Assembly: GCA_029339505.1 (NCBI GenBank) | Contig: JAQISU010000134.1 | Span: 336,501 to 400,500 of the forward strand | Direction: 5' to 3' | Length of the DNA: 64,000 bases | From: Unio delphinus | Lineage: Eukaryota > Mollusca > Bivalvia > Unionida > Unionidae | Part shown: piece by piece, positions 61,310 through 64,000 of the stretch | Numbering within the stretch: position 1 is the first letter of the stretch | Layout: each line of letters starts with the position of its first letter | Notes under the pieces: generated by a model | The model's database searches: none | Told to the model about the DNA's origin: nothing | Seen by the model: the letters and a program-made list of their open reading frames with translations, nothing else | Translations under genes and position numbers: made by a program

Positions 61310-62985
61310 CAAGAGCTGCCAACCCTCATGATTTTGGCGATATGTCAAGACTTTTTCAGAGATTCACGAATTCACGCCACATGCATAAAATTCAAGAAAT
61401 TTCCCAAATTCTCTATTTAATAAAATATCCGATTTCCCTTTAAGCGCTAGTCATGATATCAACGGTGGCCAAAATGGTCCGGTACAACTGGGCGCGATAT
61501 TAGTGAACTATAGCTGAGAAGTACTGTTGGCCTGGTAGCAAGCATTTTAACATATTTTAATCTATAAATGTAAGAACAGTTTTACAAATGCTTTTAAGAG
61601 AAACTGGGACTTAACCAGAATTTTGTTCTGCACATGCGCCGGCAACACTGATTTGAATTACCATTCAACAACATATCTTCAAAATGTCTTCACAACCAAG
61701 GAAAAATAGTCAGTTTCCTCAGACTTTGGAAATTCATTTATTGTCCATATAACTTGACTATAAGACCTCATTGACATCTGGATGGTTGGAATCACTTCTT
61801 CCTAAATGAGAGTAAATTTGTTGCATATTTATAGGGATTCAGAGTTCTAACCTGTGATTGGTTCATTCAAAATCAGGCCACCATGCCATATTTTAATCAC
61901 CATATTGGATTTCACACATTGTGGCCACTATCAATGTATCTTATTGTTGTAATATTCAACTTCTAGTCGTGTTGAAAAAGAAAGAAGATTCAGAATTTTC
62001 TTTAGCAAGGAAAAGACAAAATCATGGATGGGTTTGTGAAAGCATCTAGTAAAGGAGAAAACTTTTACCAAATTGTGTAATTGTTATTTTGATATTGAGC
62101 ATGGAGGTGCCCATGACATGAAAAAGCTAATAATCCTCAGCTTACTGCTTCATCATCAACAGCTCAGCCTGAACTTGTAAACATAAATACTGGAGAGAAC
62201 AAATGATGTAGTTTGATGATCAGAAGTTCATTTGACTAAAATTCTTTAGAAATTAACCTTTCTCTTTTAGTTACTAATATTACTGATGATTTGGTTTGCA
62301 CACTTTTTCTGGACAGTAAAAATTGCGAAGGATTATACATGTGCTAGAACAAAAACGGTTCGGTAAAAAATAAATCACCAGAATTAGATCATCAGTGAAA
62401 AATGATACATTGAAATCGGTGATTATTGAAAAAAAACATGGTGTGGAAAAGGTTCCTATAAACAGCCAGTGTCCGAGTGTGAATGTGTTGCACTCTTTGA
62501 CATTAAATAAATTATTTTCCTAATTTAATAATGGTTGTAGATGTAAATAGTTACATATGCATTAAAGTTTTTTAAAAAAATGGTATTTGTTCCTGAAAAA
62601 TCTGTATTGTTGTCATAAGCAGTCATTATTTTTTGTACTCTTGGGGTTGTCAGCTATTCAACTTTAGTATCTTTTTATTGGTTTCTTTTTGAAAAAAAAG
62701 GTCCTTCAGCATAAATAGCCTAAATAATTTCTCAGCTTGCCATTGCATTTTAACCAACAGAATTGTGTCAACAGAATTTGAAAATGCATCATTTGCTTGT
62801 CATAATTTGAATCCATTGGAAAAAATGTCAGCAAGTATTGTGCGACTAGAGAAATTCGACTTTAATTTGTTGAAAAGTGCTGATATTGGCAGCAAAGTCT
62901 GCAAGATGTTCTTGAAAATTTGGTCTTGTTCCCCCGTCATTTTACGGGGTGAATACACTACATAATGCCATTCATTTTGGCAGTA
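61310..62985 (+). mobile_element. Related hAT-like element with zinc-finger remnant, mortalin intron 11
   Basis: Left end AAGAGCTGCCAACCCTCATG, then the same internal blocks as 32680-33658. The right end is probably near 62985 (ATTTTGGCAGTAAG), but no clean target duplication is visible. Between 62070 and 62135 a frame reads TKLCNCYFDIEHGGAHDMKK, which fits the C-x2-C ... HGG-x-D finger found at the start of some hAT-type transposases. Decayed: the frame is closed upstream. Confidence 0.6.
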
Positions 62986-63029
62986 AGAAGTCAACTCAAA
63001 AAAATAATACCAGGGTAGACATATAACAG

Positions 63030-63240
63030 TGTTGGACTAGGGAATTCTCAGAGGTAGAGAATGCTGTTAACAGACCACATTGGAGATCAGCATCTGTATC
63101 ATGACACTGTTGGAAATTTCCCAGATGTAGGGAATGCTTTTACTATATCATTTTGGAGATCGGTATCTGTATGATGCCCCCTCTTTATATTGGAATTTCC
63201 AGACATGGTGAATACTGTTCTAGATTACATATAGAGATAA
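63030..63240 (+). repeat. Degenerate ~90-bp tandem repeat
   Basis: Three related units with GGAATT(T/C)(C/T)CAGA, GAATGCT, CATTGGAGATC and ATCTGTAT. Weak but ordered. Confidence 0.5.
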
Positions 63241-64000
63241 ATAACTACCATGCCACCATGTTAGGAACGCCAAAATATAGACTGTTTTTAATACCTGACA
63301 TTAATTTGTCAAAACCATTTTGTGGATCGTAGTAATTGATTTTTTGTTGTTGGAAACTCTTATTATAGAATATCAAGGAAAAACATTGTCGAACACACTG
63401 ATGATGATTCCATTGAGCCAACAAATTCCTTACTCATCTGAGCAATGCCATGATATTTGTAATGATAGGACTGAGGTGTGTTCAAACAGATATTGAAGAC
63501 TTGACACTTGGTCCTTTTGTATTTTTACAGAGCATCTGCTGGTTAAATAGATGTGCAAAATTTTATACAATTGTTGCAAAAATATTAAAATTTATTAAAT
63601 TTGTTTACTTTGTAGCTTGATTAAAATTGGGATTACTGTTTAAACAATGAAACTTCAATTTGTCATAGTAATCACAGAACTGTATACAAGAATTTAATAA
63701 ATCAGGTATTTTGTCCTTGGCTTGAAACTGCATTTTAAAAAAAATTCATGGAGGTGCTTGTTGAACATTGCCAAATACAGCATGTGCAACAAGATCCAGT
63801 CTTAATCATGCTTTTCTGAATGTCTCAGATGCCTTAGTAACCAGGATTAATCCAGGGTTCATTGTTTTTTATTTGAGTGTTCACTGCGATAAAATAGAAT
63901 CTTTAATGGAACTATAACTTCTACTTCTATAGACATACTTTATTTTGATCGAATGGGCCTCCATACACTATAGAGCTTGCAGCAGGAGAACACTGACAAT

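Overview
This is a window of an AT-rich, intron-rich, transposon-loaded animal genome. Two kinds of tRNA-derived SINE are present. The commoner kind has a tRNA-Leu-like head and a core ending in a 'TTCTTCCTCCACCATTAATA...CTGGCCGCC' type block, which resembles (from memory) the Meta-domain SINEs reported from bivalves and other metazoans. Together with the protein sequence of the one clear gene, this points to a lophotrochozoan, most likely a bivalve mollusc. That placement is inference.

Right part (about 23.4 kb to the right edge): one gene dominates, a mitochondrial Hsp70 (mortalin / GRP75 / HSPA9) on the + strand. I place eleven exons (23444-23533, 24345-24406, 28677-28946, 31892-32016, 37769-37842, 48595-48701, 49448-49610, 55193-55285, 58267-58476, 60472-60561, 60796-60933). 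All junction phases are consistent and together they encode about 474 residues: a candidate transit peptide, the whole nucleotide-binding domain, the linker and the first strands of the substrate-binding domain. The C-terminal ~200 residues are not in the window, so the gene runs off the right edge. Exons 3-11 are certain; exons 1-2 (presequence) are a prediction supported by phase, an upstream in-frame stop and composition.

The introns are full of transposons. Four copies of one BED-zinc-finger hAT-like element (25122-27626, 34135-36514, 43898-47244, 51761-54133) sit in four different introns, all in gene orientation, three with clean 5-bp target duplications. They keep the zinc-finger exon and the C-terminal dimerisation domain but lack the catalytic core. 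Copy 3 is itself split by an 836-bp Mutator-like element (45990-46825) with a 9-bp target duplication and the C-terminal piece of a MULE transposase. Other residents are a second hAT-like family (32680-33658, 41626-41890, 61310-62985), a hAT-type MITE (37096-37698), a 3' fragment of a CR1/L2-group retrotransposon (28105-28620), SINEs, and several diverged repeat pairs.

Left part (1-23.4 kb): I see no convincing protein-coding gene. From 1.2 to 8.8 kb there is a remarkable cluster of about nine unrelated minisatellite arrays (units of 18 to 54 bp), some interrupted by hAT MITEs and SINEs with readable target duplications. Dispersed palindromic elements, foldback elements and long (AT)n, (GA)n, (AC)n and (AAT)n tracts follow. 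At 19.97-21.3 kb there is a decayed Gypsy-type integrase (H2C2 finger plus core) into which a family-2 SINE has inserted. The 10.4-14.0 kb stretch is comparatively unique and has a few minus-strand splice-donor-like sites that may belong to an unseen gene to the left. Immediately upstream of the mortalin start lie an 82-bp GA tract and a CACGTG box.

No CRISPR, rRNA, bona fide tRNA or prokaryote-type features are present. Boundaries of repeats are read by eye and are approximate unless a target duplication is quoted.
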